Under the pieces are notes generated by a model, which saw only the letters and a list, made by a program, of their open reading frames with translations, was not told the DNA's origin and did no database searches. A DNA stretch of 64,000 bases from an uncultured bacterium (GTDB taxonomy: Bacteria; DUMJ01), in the NCBI GenBank assembly GCA_937958695.1, contig CALGNK010000010.1, positions 4,266 to 68,265 of the forward strand. Reading direction: 5' to 3'. Position numbers and translations under genes: made by a program. Shown here piece after piece: positions 44,925 to 53,790 of this stretch (its first letter is position 1; every line of letters begins with the position of its first letter).

Positions 44925-46186
44925 TGGCTATTATAGGCAAACCCAATGTTGGGAAATCAACACTATTTAATAGAATACTTGGCAAAAGAAAAGCTGTAAC
45001 CAGTCCTATACCCCATACTACTAGGGATAGGTTGTATGAGGTGGGAGACTGGAATGGTATCCCTTTTGTCCTTGTTGATACGGGAGGATTCACTACAAAG
45101 AACGAAGATCCTTTTCAAGAGGATATAAATCTTGAGCTTAAAAAGACATTAGAAGAAGCGGATAAGATTATCTTTGTTGTAGATGCCAAGACCTCTATAA
45201 CTAGTGATGACTTAGAGCTTGCCCAATTGATAAGAGATTATGGTAAAAAGGTAATACTTGTAGTAAACAAGATAGATAACTTTTCTCAGAAAGACCTGAT
45301 TTTATCAGAATTTTTTTCACTAGGTTTTCCTGACATAGTCCCCATCTCTGCCTATCATGGGATAAATATAGATGAACTTTTAGATAAGATTGTAGAATCA
45401 TTTAGTCCGTCAGAAGAGTTAAAAGATGAGACTAGTTATTTGAAAGTAATCCTAGTTGGCAATGTAAACGTTGGTAAATCTTCGCTCTTTAATAGACTTA
45501 TTGGTAAGGAAAGGTCTATAGTAAAAGAAATAGCAGGGACCACTAGGGATACTATAGAGGAAGAGTTAGCCCTAGATGGAGAAAAGATTCTACTTATAGA
45601 TTCAGCTGGTATAAGGAGGAGATGGCGGGAAGGTTCTATAGTAGAGAAGGTTGCTGTATCAAATACACTGAGGGCTGTGAATAGGGCAGATGTAGCTATC
45701 TTGGTGTTGGATATAGGGGAAGGTCTTACCAATTTTGATAAGAGAATTACTCAGAGTATAGTGGAGATGGAAAAGCCAATCATTGTTGTTTGGAATAAGG
45801 TAGACCTTTTGAAGAATATTGCAAATCCTCCTTCAGTTTTTCCCTTAGTTCCATATGCTCCTGTATGTTATACATCTTGCCTTACGGGAAAAGGTATAAA
45901 AAGACTGAAGAGCACAATACTTTCGGTTATAAATTCAGGCAGGAAAGAACTAAAAAAGCGTGAGTTGGACAGTGCTATTGCAGGTTTGGCATTCCCTGGA
46001 GAGGAGGGTAAGATGGTAAAGGTCTACTATGGAAAGCAGGTAGAGACTTTACCTCCTAAATTCTTAGTTTTTGTTAATAGTATTGAAGGGGTAAATGAAA
46101 GGACATATCAAGAGGTAGTAAAAAAGATAAGGAGTGTTTATCCATTTTTGGGAAATCCTATAAAAATAGAATGGAGGGAAAGTTGA
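44912..46186 (+). CDS. der: Ribosome-assembly GTPase Der (EngA)
   Basis: A 424-residue protein with two tandem GTPase domains (G1 GKPNVGKS at 9-16 and GNVNVGKS near 183) and a C-terminal KH-like domain. It acts in 50S subunit maturation. It overlaps ispH by 13 bp. Confidence 0.97.
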   Translation: MLPVVAIIGKPNVGKSTLFNRILGKRKAVTSPIPHTTRDRLYEVGDWNGIPFVLVDTGGFTTKNEDPFQEDINLELKKTLEEADKIIFVVDAKTSITSDDLELAQLIRDYGKKVILVVNKIDNFSQKDLILSEFFSLGFPDIVPISAYHGINIDELLDKIVESFSPSEELKDETSYLKVILVGNVNVGKSSLFNRLIGKERSIVKEIAGTTRDTIEEELALDGEKILLIDSAGIRRRWREGSIVEKVAVSNTLRAVNRADVAILVLDIGEGLTNFDKRITQSIVEMEKPIIVVWNKVDLLKNIANPPSVFPLVPYAPVCYTSCLTGKGIKRLKSTILSVINSGRKELKKRELDSAIAGLAFPGEEGKMVKVYYGKQVETLPPKFLVFVNSIEGVNERTYQEVVKKIRSVYPFLGNPIKIEWRES

Positions 46187-46776
46187 GAGTAATACTTCTC
46201 TATATCTTTAGTTTTTTACTTGGTGGTGTGCCTTTTGGGTATCTTATAGGAAAGCATATCTATAATGTGGATATAAGGAGTAAGGGTAGTGGTAACATAG
46301 GGGCTACCAATGTCTTTAGGACTCTTGGAACCGTTCCAGGTTTAATTGTCTTTGCTACCGATCTCCTAAAAGGGGCAGTGCCTGTCTTTATAGGTAGAGC
46401 GATAGGGCTACCCAGAGAACTCTTCTTGCTTGCTGGAGCACTATCCGTATTGGGTCACTGCTTTTCTCCCTTTTTGGGCTTTAAAGGAGGAAAGGGGGTA
46501 AGCTCTACCTATGGGATGATGTTAGCATTTGACCCTGTTGTAGCAATCCTTTCTTTTTTAGTTGAGGGAGGATTCATAGTTATCTGGGGCTATGTATCTT
46601 TAGGCTCCATAGCTAGCGTTATATGCATGGTACTGTTTCTTATAATAAGGGGACATAACTTTTTCTCCATACTTATAATGGCTCTTACCTCTTTACTGAT
46701 CATCATTCGTCATAAAGATAATATAAAGAGACTCCTAGAGGGAAAAGAGAATAAGTTCGTGCTAAGGACTCGTTAA
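46183..46776 (+). CDS. plsY: Glycerol-3-phosphate acyltransferase PlsY
   Basis: About 197 residues, multi-pass membrane protein. Signature motifs are SKGSGNIGATNVFR, GHCFSPFLGFKGGKGVSS. It acylates glycerol-3-phosphate with acyl phosphate. The start is placed at TTG 46183 because GGAGG (46173-46177) is correctly spaced and the codon overlaps the der stop as TTGA; an ATG at 46171 precedes the ribosome site and is unlikely. Confidence 0.92.
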   Translation: MRVILLYIFSFLLGGVPFGYLIGKHIYNVDIRSKGSGNIGATNVFRTLGTVPGLIVFATDLLKGAVPVFIGRAIGLPRELFLLAGALSVLGHCFSPFLGFKGGKGVSSTYGMMLAFDPVVAILSFLVEGGFIVIWGYVSLGSIASVICMVLFLIIRGHNFFSILIMALTSLLIIIRHKDNIKRLLEGKENKFVLRTR

Positions 46777-47543
46777 TGGCAATACCTAAAGCGCTGAAAT
46801 CTAGAATAAATGCCTTAAAACTTAGTATAGGAGATGCCCAAGAGAGATATTTCCTCGCTGAGGGATGGAATGTAGTTAGAGAGGGGCTAAATTCTGGTTG
46901 GCTTCCTAAATGGCTTATAATAAGTGAAGAGAATGTAGAAAGGTATACTTCAACTATATCCCAAGTTAGTAATGAAGTAGAGATATACATAGTAGATAGG
47001 AAGGAAATGAGAGATCTTTCTACGTTAGAAACCCCTCCCGGAATAATTGGGATATTCCCTAGAAGAGAGTTATCTCTTCCTGATAGTAATATCTTAGTGA
47101 TTGTAGATGGACTTCAAGATCCAGGTAATCTAGGGACTATTATAAGGACAGCTGATGCTGTTGGGTCTGGTGGGGTAGCGGTTTTAAAAGGAAGTATAGA
47201 CCCGTATAATCATAAGGTAGTCCGTGGTAGTATGGGATCTATCTTTCATATCCCTGTTATCAAGATAGAAGATGTGGAGAATTTTTTGAATAGAATAAAG
47301 GATAGGTATCTTATAGTTGGAACAAGTTCTTATGGAGAAGAACTCTATTATAATTTCCCTTGGAGTTTTCCGGTAGCTCTAATATTTGGAAGTGAGGCTA
47401 GGGGACTATCGAAAGAAGTCGAACGATTCTGCAATGTCATAGTAAAAATTCCAATATTCGGAAGATCTGAGTCTCTAAATGTAGCAGTAGCTTGTGGGAT
47501 TATTCTGTACGAAGTGGTAAGAAAGTTATCCATTAATAAATAG
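46776..47543 (+). CDS. TrmH/SpoU-family RNA 2'-O-methyltransferase
   Basis: A 255-residue SPOUT methyltransferase. The N-terminal substrate-binding part is followed by motif 1 DGLQDPGNLGTIIRTADAVG, motif 2 LIFGSEARGLS and motif 3 IPIFGRSESLNVAVACGI. It probably methylates a ribose in 23S rRNA. It starts at a TAATG overlap with plsY. Confidence 0.93.
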   Translation: MAIPKALKSRINALKLSIGDAQERYFLAEGWNVVREGLNSGWLPKWLIISEENVERYTSTISQVSNEVEIYIVDRKEMRDLSTLETPPGIIGIFPRRELSLPDSNILVIVDGLQDPGNLGTIIRTADAVGSGGVAVLKGSIDPYNHKVVRGSMGSIFHIPVIKIEDVENFLNRIKDRYLIVGTSSYGEELYYNFPWSFPVALIFGSEARGLSKEVERFCNVIVKIPIFGRSESLNVAVACGIILYEVVRKLSINK

Positions 47544-47611
47544 CCAATTAAGAATGAGAGTATGATAAAATATTAACTGTCCTATTATTTTTTATTAAGG
47601 AGGGATATATT

Positions 47612-47839
47612 ATGGCTACTAAGATTCGTTATGTTAGTAGGGGGGCTAAAGATCTACCAGAGTTATATTCGGTAATACCGAGTAATTATCAATATGTATT
47701 TGATAGTCCTTCTCAGGCTAGGCAAAAGGCTAAGTCTTTGACGTTAGAAACAGGTGAAAGCCATATAGTGGTAAAACATCTAGGATATATGGAGGTTGTC
47801 CCTGAGACAAAGAAAAGAGGAAGAAGGAGTACAAAGTAG
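47612..47839 (+). CDS. Hypothetical 75-residue protein
   Basis: A small soluble protein with a strong ribosome site (AAGGAGGG). A central helix (SPSQARQKAKSLTLETGES) lies between two short beta stretches, ending in a basic tail. The layout recalls DUF2188-type small proteins, but I cannot assign a family. It has its own upstream gap of 68 bp with AT-rich promoter-like sequence. Confidence 0.75.
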   Translation: MATKIRYVSRGAKDLPELYSVIPSNYQYVFDSPSQARQKAKSLTLETGESHIVVKHLGYMEVVPETKKRGRRSTK

Positions 47840-48236
47840 TAGATTCCCATACTGTTTTGCCTGTGGAGAGTTAAATCCGATAGGGCTTCATCTAAGATTT
47901 ATTAAGAACGATACTTATATAGAAACAGAGTTTTCTCCTAGCGAATTCCATCAGGGATATCCAAATATTGTTCATGGGGGAATTGTGACTACACTGCTAG
48001 ATGAGGCTATGGCTTATGCGCTAGAGCTTAATAGTTATAGAGGTCTTACTGTTAAACTCTATGTGAGATTCTTAAAGCCTCTTAAGCCCCAAGATAACTA
48101 TAAGATAAGGGGTTATATAGATAAGATTAGAGGTAGATTGGCTAGAGTTCATTCCGAGATTATAGATCAGAATGATAATATTATGGCTAAGGCTTATGGG
48201 CTATTCTTTATAGATAATAAGATAGGAGGCGAGTGA
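47796..48236 (+). CDS. Hotdog-fold thioesterase (PaaI-like)
   Basis: About 146 residues. The N-terminal CFACGELNPIGLHLRF motif and VHGGIVTTLLDEAMA are typical of PaaI/4HBT acyl-CoA thioesterases. The only in-frame start I see is TTG at 47796, overlapping the previous gene by 44 bp; the exact start is uncertain. It shares tight spacing with the UroD-like gene. Confidence 0.85.
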   Translation: MSLRQRKEEEGVQSSRFPYCFACGELNPIGLHLRFIKNDTYIETEFSPSEFHQGYPNIVHGGIVTTLLDEAMAYALELNSYRGLTVKLYVRFLKPLKPQDNYKIRGYIDKIRGRLARVHSEIIDQNDNIMAKAYGLFFIDNKIGGE

Positions 48237-48238
48237 TT

Positions 48239-49168
48239 TTGACTAAGAGAGAAAGGGTTTTATCTGCAGTAAAGGGAGAGCTTGTTGATAGGATACCATT
48301 TAGTTTTTGGTATCATTTTAGATGGTTAGAATTCCCTTCAGGAGAACCTTTAGCTAGAGAAGAACTTAATTTTTATAAGATGTACGATCCAGATTTCCTA
48401 AAGGTTATGCATGATATACCATATGAACTACCAGGTGGGATTTCTGTTATAGATAATCCTGAGGACTGGTATAAACTAGATATACTTAGCCCAGATACGA
48501 AGAACTTTATAGCCCAGCGTAAAGCATTAGAAATAATAATTAAAAATCTACCTGACGATGGATTTGTTATAGATACCATATTTAGCACGTTTGCCTATGC
48601 AGAAAAATTAACCAATAAAAAGACTTTGGAGCATCTAAAGGCTAACCCCAAAGCACTACATTATGGCTTAGAAACTATAGCCAGGTCTTTAGCTAATTTT
48701 ATAAAATCCTGCAAAGATATAAAACTCTCAGGCATATATATGGCTCTCCAGGGTGCTAATAGAGACATAATGGACTCTTCAACCTATAGAGAACACTTTA
48801 TGCCATACGATATGATTATATGGGAATCTGCAAGAGGCTTAGATTTTAATATCCTACATCTGCATGGCTATGAGTTAATGTTTGATGTTATCAGGGTTTT
48901 TAACCCTGAGGTTATTACTTGGAGTAACAGACTCACACCTCCATCTCTAGAGACAGCTAGAAGCCTATATGATGGTTGTATAGCGGCTGGATTGAACGAA
49001 GAGGCTATTATAAATTACTCACTTAATGAGGTTAGAAAAGAGGTACTTAAGAGCATAGTTGAAGCTGGAGCCAAGAAGCTTATAATAGCACCAGGTTGTG
49101 CTGTCCCTACCGAGACACCTAAAGAGAAACTCTTGGCTATTAGAGAGACGCTAGAGGAACTAAGATGA
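48239..49168 (+). CDS. Uroporphyrinogen decarboxylase-family (corrinoid methyltransferase-like) protein
   Basis: About 309 residues, UroD/MtaA-like TIM barrel. It begins TKRERVLSAVKGELVDRIPF and ends with LIIAPGCAVPTETPKE, where HxCxnC-type Zn ligands are only partly kept: HLHG near the middle and Cys in PGCA. True HemE is unlikely because no heme genes are nearby. The TTG at 48239 is spaced 9 nt from AGGAGG; a GTG at 48233 is an alternative. It pairs with DUF1638. Confidence 0.82.
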   Translation: MTKRERVLSAVKGELVDRIPFSFWYHFRWLEFPSGEPLAREELNFYKMYDPDFLKVMHDIPYELPGGISVIDNPEDWYKLDILSPDTKNFIAQRKALEIIIKNLPDDGFVIDTIFSTFAYAEKLTNKKTLEHLKANPKALHYGLETIARSLANFIKSCKDIKLSGIYMALQGANRDIMDSSTYREHFMPYDMIIWESARGLDFNILHLHGYELMFDVIRVFNPEVITWSNRLTPPSLETARSLYDGCIAAGLNEEAIINYSLNEVRKEVLKSIVEAGAKKLIIAPGCAVPTETPKEKLLAIRETLEELR

Positions 49169-49962
49169 TGCAACAGGAAACGCTATCAGAATTAACTAGG
49201 CTTGTAGAGGCAAGAACAAAAAAGATTGCTGTTATTGCCTGTGAAGTATTGTGTAGAGAGGTCTGTTATGCAATTCTAAATAGTAAAAATATTATCCACC
49301 CTGTATTCAAGATTAAAGGACTCCATGATAATCCTGAGAAGATGAAGATAGAATTGCAGAAGGAGATAGATAGGATATCTTACTCTTCTTATGTAGACTA
49401 TCAGGCTATTGTCTTGATATATGGTCTTTGTAGTAATGGGACTATGGGGATTACTGCTAGAAATATTCCAATTATAATTCCAAAGGCTCATGACTGTATA
49501 ACGCTCTTTTTAGGCTCTAAAGAGAGATATAACAGAGAGTTCTCTAGAAATCCTGGAACTTATTATTTTACCACTGGCTGGGTTGAAAGAGGTGGGGAGA
49601 CTATAGACAGGTCTCCTGCAAGTGGATATGGTTTGGGAAGGACTTACGAAGAGTATGTAGAAAAGTATGGGGAGGAAAATGCCAAATATCTTTTTGAGTT
49701 AGAGAGGTCTTGGCTTTCTAGATATAACCGGGCGGTCTATATAGATATGAGGCTTCCTATTCCTTTTTCCTATGAGGAGGATGTAAAGAGAGAGGCTGAG
49801 AGTAGAAATTGGAGCTATAGTAAGATAGATGGTGATATGAGATTAATTATTAGTGCTGTTGATGGTTCTTGGAATCCAAACGATTTTCTTATAGTCCCTC
49901 CTGGATACTCTATACAGCCAAGTTATGATAGAGAGGTTTTAAAGATAGAACCTGAAGGATGA
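49165..49962 (+). CDS. DUF1638 domain protein
   Basis: A 265-residue protein with KIAVIACEVLCREVCYAI, LIYGLCSNGTMGI and IIIPKAHDCITLFLGS, the conserved Cys and His set of DUF1638. Members are often encoded beside corrinoid and UroD-like methyltransferases, as here, and may handle C1 or cobalamin chemistry. It overlaps the UroD-like gene as ATGATG. Confidence 0.85.
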   Translation: MMQQETLSELTRLVEARTKKIAVIACEVLCREVCYAILNSKNIIHPVFKIKGLHDNPEKMKIELQKEIDRISYSSYVDYQAIVLIYGLCSNGTMGITARNIPIIIPKAHDCITLFLGSKERYNREFSRNPGTYYFTTGWVERGGETIDRSPASGYGLGRTYEEYVEKYGEENAKYLFELERSWLSRYNRAVYIDMRLPIPFSYEEDVKREAESRNWSYSKIDGDMRLIISAVDGSWNPNDFLIVPPGYSIQPSYDREVLKIEPEG

Positions 49963-51209
49963 ATGACACAATAGGACTTTCACCTAAACAATACAGGAGG
50001 AACTTTATACTTGGGGCGACCCAGTCAGGTCTATGGGGATTAGCATTGACCTTTGCATCTACAGCAACTGTAATCCCTATGTTCTTAAAGAAGCTTGGGG
50101 CTTCTGATGTAGAGATAGGTCTTATTCCAACATTAGTTAATCTTGGTTTTACCTTTCCAAGCATCTTTTCTGCTCCTATTGTAGAGAGAGTAAAATCTGT
50201 TAAGAGTTTTATTATAACTGTTACCTGGATTGAGAGGAGTCCATATCCTTTCCTTTCTCTTTTAGCCTTTACTCTAGCAAAGACAAATCCTGCCTTGACT
50301 ATTTACTTATCACTTATGTTTTTGGCCATAGGATACTTTGGTGTAGGTTTTATAATGCCAGGTTGGATGGATTTTGTTGCTAGGATTATTCCTGTAACCA
50401 GCAGGGGTAAGTTTATCGCTTTGGGTAACGGACTTGGAGGTGTTCTAGGGATAGGCGGTTCTATACTAGTAGGTAAGATCTTGAGTACTTATCCCTTTCC
50501 CAAAAACTTTGGTATCTGTTTTGTTATTACAATGGCTATTCTTCTTATAGCCTATGTTATTCTTCTATTTATAAAAGAGCCGGAGATAGAGAAAAAAGAG
50601 AATAACGAAAAGACAAGTTATATTAAAGAAATACCCAATATCTTGAAGATTAATAAGCACTTTAGAAATTATGTATTGGCAAGATTCCTTGTTAGTTTTG
50701 GTGTGATGGGATTAGCTTTCTATACTGTGCATGCGGTTAGTAAGTTTTCTCTTCCTGATAGATATATAGGGACATTTACTATGTTTTTTGTTGGCGCTCA
50801 GCCTCTGGCTAATCTGCTCTGGGGTCCCTTAGCAGATAGGACAGGTCATAAGAATGTCCTGCTTGGTGGTGTTACCTGTAATCTTATAGGGAATCTTATA
50901 GCCCTTGTTACCCCTATAGTCAGTCCATACTATATTGCCTTTGCCCTCTCTGGTGCTATGAATAGCGCGTTTATGATCTCTAGTCTTCCAATAATACTTG
51001 AGTTTGCTCCTCCTGAGAGAAGACCAACCTATATAGGAATAAACAACATCTTAATATCTCCAGCATTAGCTCTTAGCCCGCTGATTGGTGGATTTATAGC
51101 AAAGAACTTTGGTTATCCAACAGTATTTTTTGTCTCTTTAATAGCAAATGTTATAGGTTTAATTATTCTCTACTTTGGAGTAGTAGATCCAAGAAAGAAT
51201 GAGTTATAG
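49959..51209 (+). CDS. Major facilitator superfamily transporter
   Basis: A 416-residue protein with about 12 membrane helices. A DRTGHKN motif-A-like loop occurs near residue 290. It starts at an ATGA overlap with DUF1638, so may export or import a metabolite for this small operon. The substrate is unknown. Confidence 0.88.
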   Translation: MNDTIGLSPKQYRRNFILGATQSGLWGLALTFASTATVIPMFLKKLGASDVEIGLIPTLVNLGFTFPSIFSAPIVERVKSVKSFIITVTWIERSPYPFLSLLAFTLAKTNPALTIYLSLMFLAIGYFGVGFIMPGWMDFVARIIPVTSRGKFIALGNGLGGVLGIGGSILVGKILSTYPFPKNFGICFVITMAILLIAYVILLFIKEPEIEKKENNEKTSYIKEIPNILKINKHFRNYVLARFLVSFGVMGLAFYTVHAVSKFSLPDRYIGTFTMFFVGAQPLANLLWGPLADRTGHKNVLLGGVTCNLIGNLIALVTPIVSPYYIAFALSGAMNSAFMISSLPIILEFAPPERRPTYIGINNILISPALALSPLIGGFIAKNFGYPTVFFVSLIANVIGLIILYFGVVDPRKNEL

Positions 51210-51364
51210 GTATTTTCATTACAAATATTCAATATAAATATCAGCTAATGACTAATTTTAAAGTGGGTTGAAGGTTATTTAAAGCTTGACAATTGTTTTA
51301 TAGTATAAATAGCATAATTAGAACAATTTATTAATTAACAATATTTTAAATGGAAGTACATATT

Positions 51365-51570
51365 ATGGATATAAATTGAATCAGAAATTTTGAGACAGGA
51401 ATTCAGAATATAGATTATCAACACAGATCTTTTATGGATAAGCTTAATCAATTCTTTGAATCTTGTATCCAGAAGAGTTGTAAAGATGAGCTAAGGATAA
51501 GTTTGAGAATGAAAATGCAACTTTGGAGTTTTTAAATGACACTGAAAAGTTTTTGACAAATTGCTTTTAA
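51365..51570 (+). pseudogene. Decayed bacteriohemerythrin
   Basis: From the ATG at 51365 the frame is MDIN, stop, IRNFETGIQNIDYQHRSF, then KLNQFFESCIQKSCKDEL. This matches the opening of the intact hemerythrin at 52867 (VW..SLLTGINIIDNQHKELF). A TGA at 51377-51379 stands where Trp is expected, and a +1-type shift near 51495 is needed to reach FENENATLEFLNDTEKFL. The C-terminal half is missing. The remaining 51210-51597 gap holds only AT-rich sequence with a TTGACA at 51286-51291. Confidence 0.8.
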
Positions 51571-51597
51571 AATATAAAGAAGGTTAGGTGAATTAAA

Positions 51598-52863
51598 GTG
51601 ATAGAAAAAATGTCTATAGACCTAATAAAGATAGTTAAAGGGATTTCTGAATGTGTGGATTTGGTAAATTCTATCTTTTCTAAGCACCATAGTATGGTAG
51701 CTTGTATTGCTCTAAATATAGCTGAAGAAATGAATTTATCTTTGGGGGAGAAAAGAGATATTTTAATAGCTAGCCTTCTGCATGATGTAAGTGCGATGTC
51801 TATCAAGGAAAGACTCAAATATTTAAAGTTTGAAGCTGATTTTGAAGTTGTAGATACGTATGGACATGCAGAAATTGGGTATCGCCTTTTTAGAGATTTT
51901 GAGCCATTTCTAAATCCAGCCCTATTTATAAAATATCATCATACATATTATAAAGATATAGAAAAAGATAAGATTCCTATTGGAGCCCATATCCTTCATC
52001 TAGCTGATAGAGTAGCTATATCTGTAAGAAGAGATGACAACATATTATCTCAAAGTCAGGATATAAGGAAGAAAGTATATGCGCAAAAAAATATAATGTT
52101 TAATCCAGATGTTGTAGAAGCTTTTTTAGATGCATCTAAAAAAGATAGTTTCTGGTTTGATACGGTATATATGCCATTAGATGCACTTATAGAGGAGAAT
52201 AGTTTAGATAAAGGAATAGATATGAATTTGGAAAAGTTATATTCGTTAGCCCTTATATTCCATATAATTATAGACTTTAGAAGTAGATTTACCGCCTTCC
52301 ACTCTTGTGGAGTAGCTGGGGTTGCGGTAGAACTTGCAAAAGACCTCGGTTTTTTAGAAGAAAAGATAAAACTTATTGAAATATCAGGATATCTCCATGA
52401 CCTTGGTAAGATAGCTATACCAGTAGAGATCTTAGAAAAACCCGACAAATTGACAGAGGAAGAATTTAATTTAGTTAAGAGTCATGCGTATTATACTTAT
52501 AGGGTCTTAGAAAATATAAAAGGATTAGAGACGATAAAAATTTGGGCTTCTTTTCACCATGAGAAACTTGATGGAAGTGGGTACCCCTTTGGCTTAAAAG
52601 AGGAAGATCTCTCTCTAGGATCCAGAATTATGGCAATATCAGATATATTTACTGCATTAACTGAAGATAGACCGTATAGGAGAGGGTTAAGCATATATGA
52701 TGCTCTTGAGTACATCAAAACTCTTGTAGGAGATAAAAAACTAGATAAAGATGTCTTCTCCTCCTTGGAGAGGAATATAGATCTAATAGTAGAGAAGTTA
52801 TATTATATAAAGAAAAGTGGAATAGAAAGATTTAATAACTTTTATTCTGATACGGAGGTGTAA
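51598..52863 (+). CDS. HD / HD-GYP tandem protein, putative cyclic-di-GMP phosphodiesterase
   Basis: A 421-residue protein with two HD domains. The N-terminal one has H62-D63 (LLHDVSAM) and KYHHTYY but no GYP motif. The C-terminal HD-GYP domain has H267-D268 (HDLGKIAIP) and HHEKLDGSGYPFGL (G328-Y329-P330). It should hydrolyse c-di-GMP, perhaps under control of the other HD half. It starts with GTG at 51598 and is followed by a bacteriohemerythrin 3 bp later, suggesting O2 or redox control. Confidence 0.85.
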   Translation: MIEKMSIDLIKIVKGISECVDLVNSIFSKHHSMVACIALNIAEEMNLSLGEKRDILIASLLHDVSAMSIKERLKYLKFEADFEVVDTYGHAEIGYRLFRDFEPFLNPALFIKYHHTYYKDIEKDKIPIGAHILHLADRVAISVRRDDNILSQSQDIRKKVYAQKNIMFNPDVVEAFLDASKKDSFWFDTVYMPLDALIEENSLDKGIDMNLEKLYSLALIFHIIIDFRSRFTAFHSCGVAGVAVELAKDLGFLEEKIKLIEISGYLHDLGKIAIPVEILEKPDKLTEEEFNLVKSHAYYTYRVLENIKGLETIKIWASFHHEKLDGSGYPFGLKEEDLSLGSRIMAISDIFTALTEDRPYRRGLSIYDALEYIKTLVGDKKLDKDVFSSLERNIDLIVEKLYYIKKSGIERFNNFYSDTEV

Positions 52864-52866
52864 TTT

Positions 52867-53265
52867 ATGCCATTAGTATGGAACGATTCATTATTAACAG
52901 GGATAAATATTATTGATAATCAGCATAAGGAACTTTTCAAAAGGATAAATGAGCTTTTAGATTCTGCAGGGCAAAGTAAAGAAAGGGTAAAAGAACTTAC
53001 TGGTTTTTTGCAGAATTATATAATTAATCATTTTGGGACAGAAGAAAGGCTTATGGCAAAAACCAACTATCCTGAATATTTAGCCCATAAAGATTCTCAT
53101 GATAAATATTCTCAAGAATTTAAAGGATTAAAGGACAGCATAGATAGAGAAGGTGTAAATATTAGTCTTACTGTTAAGATGAACAATTTATTGATAGACT
53201 GGTGGATAAATCATATAAATAAAGTGGATAAAAAGATGGCTGAGTTTATAAGAGATAAAATATAA
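52867..53265 (+). CDS. Bacteriohemerythrin
   Basis: A 132-residue four-helix O2-binding protein. All di-iron ligands are present: H20, H55, E59, H74, H78, H116 and D121. It may scavenge or sense O2 in an anaerobe and may modulate the neighbouring HD-GYP enzyme. CGGAGGTG precedes the ATG. Confidence 0.95.
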   Translation: MPLVWNDSLLTGINIIDNQHKELFKRINELLDSAGQSKERVKELTGFLQNYIINHFGTEERLMAKTNYPEYLAHKDSHDKYSQEFKGLKDSIDREGVNISLTVKMNNLLIDWWINHINKVDKKMAEFIRDKI

Positions 53266-53339
53266 AGCGAGAGTAAGTTTGATAGGTAAAGTCAAAAATT
53301 ATTCATTTACGTTAAGAATAGTTTAGGGCTATACTTTTA

Positions 53340-53400
53340 ATTAGGAGATAGTAGAAAATTTGCATGAATCTCCTAATGTAACTTGCGTCTACTCCTTAGG
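53340..53400 (+). ncRNA. Candidate structured RNA (possible small RNA or 3' UTR)
   Basis: A perfect 10-bp stem ATTAGGAGAT (53340-53349) with ATCTCCTAAT (53368-53377) encloses an 18-nt loop. Alternative pairings exist: AGTAGA (53350-53355) with TCTACT (53388-53393), and CCTAA (53372-53376) with TTAGG (53396-53400). A terminator follows. No + strand gene lies downstream, so it is not an ordinary leader. It may be a small RNA or the 3' UTR of the hemerythrin transcript. Confidence 0.4.
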
Positions 53401-53415
53401 CCTGAAAATTAAGAT

Positions 53416-53440
53416 AACCCGCTAGCCATGCGGGTTTTTA
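53416..53440 (+). terminator. Rho-independent terminator
   Basis: Stem AACCCGC/GCGGGTT with a 7-nt loop, followed by TTTAAATTTT. It ends the hemerythrin transcript and faces the convergent flagellar operon. Confidence 0.88.
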
Positions 53441-53475
53441 AATTTTAGGGTGTCAAACTTGCGTTAAGAGCCTTT

Positions 53476-53790
53476 CTATATCTCTTCGTTCACCAAGTTA
53501 TCCTTTAATTTATGAGAAGACATATAATAGCTAGAGTATATGTTAGAATAAGCCTTTATATCACCCAGTCTTCTCTTAAGGTCTAGCTCTATCTTTCTAA
53601 GATGGAGCATAATCTTATCGTTGTTTTCTCTTATCTCATAGGCTTCTTCAAGTCCTAGTTTTACCTCTGGGATTAAACCTAACAATTCCTCTCTCTCTAG
53701 GATAAGTCTTGATATCTCCAGAGGATCAAGAAGGGATAGGATCCTTGTATCAAGATCTATTATCTTATCCATTAATTCTTTCTTGTTCAT
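53476..53790 (-). CDS. FliT-like flagellar chaperone candidate
   Basis: A 104-residue, mostly helical protein with a charged coiled-coil pattern. It overlaps fliS by 26 bp at the end of the flagellar cap operon, where fliT usually lies. Sequence alone is too divergent to prove FliT. AAGGGAGT precedes the ATG. Confidence 0.65.
   Translation of the reverse strand: MNKKELMDKIIDLDTRILSLLDPLEISRLILEREELLGLIPEVKLGLEEAYEIRENNDKIMLHLRKIELDLKRRLGDIKAYSNIYSSYYMSSHKLKDNLVNEEI

Noticed and set aside
48239-49168. Uroporphyrinogen decarboxylase HemE
   Set aside because: The neighbours are DUF1638 and MFS, no heme genes are present, and the sequence fits the methyltransferase-like branch better.
51286-51320. 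Strong promoter for the hemerythrin/HD-GYP operon
   Set aside because: TTGACA is perfect, but no -10 box lies at 16-18 bp; TATAAA is only 12 bp away. I did not list it as a feature.
51365-51379. UGA read as Trp (recoding) in the first hemerythrin
   Set aside because: UGA is the normal stop of many genes here, and the same locus also has a frameshift and lacks its C-terminal half.
53340-53440. Cyclic-di-GMP riboswitch
   Set aside because: The conserved GEMM core motifs are not present, and no gene lies downstream on that strand.
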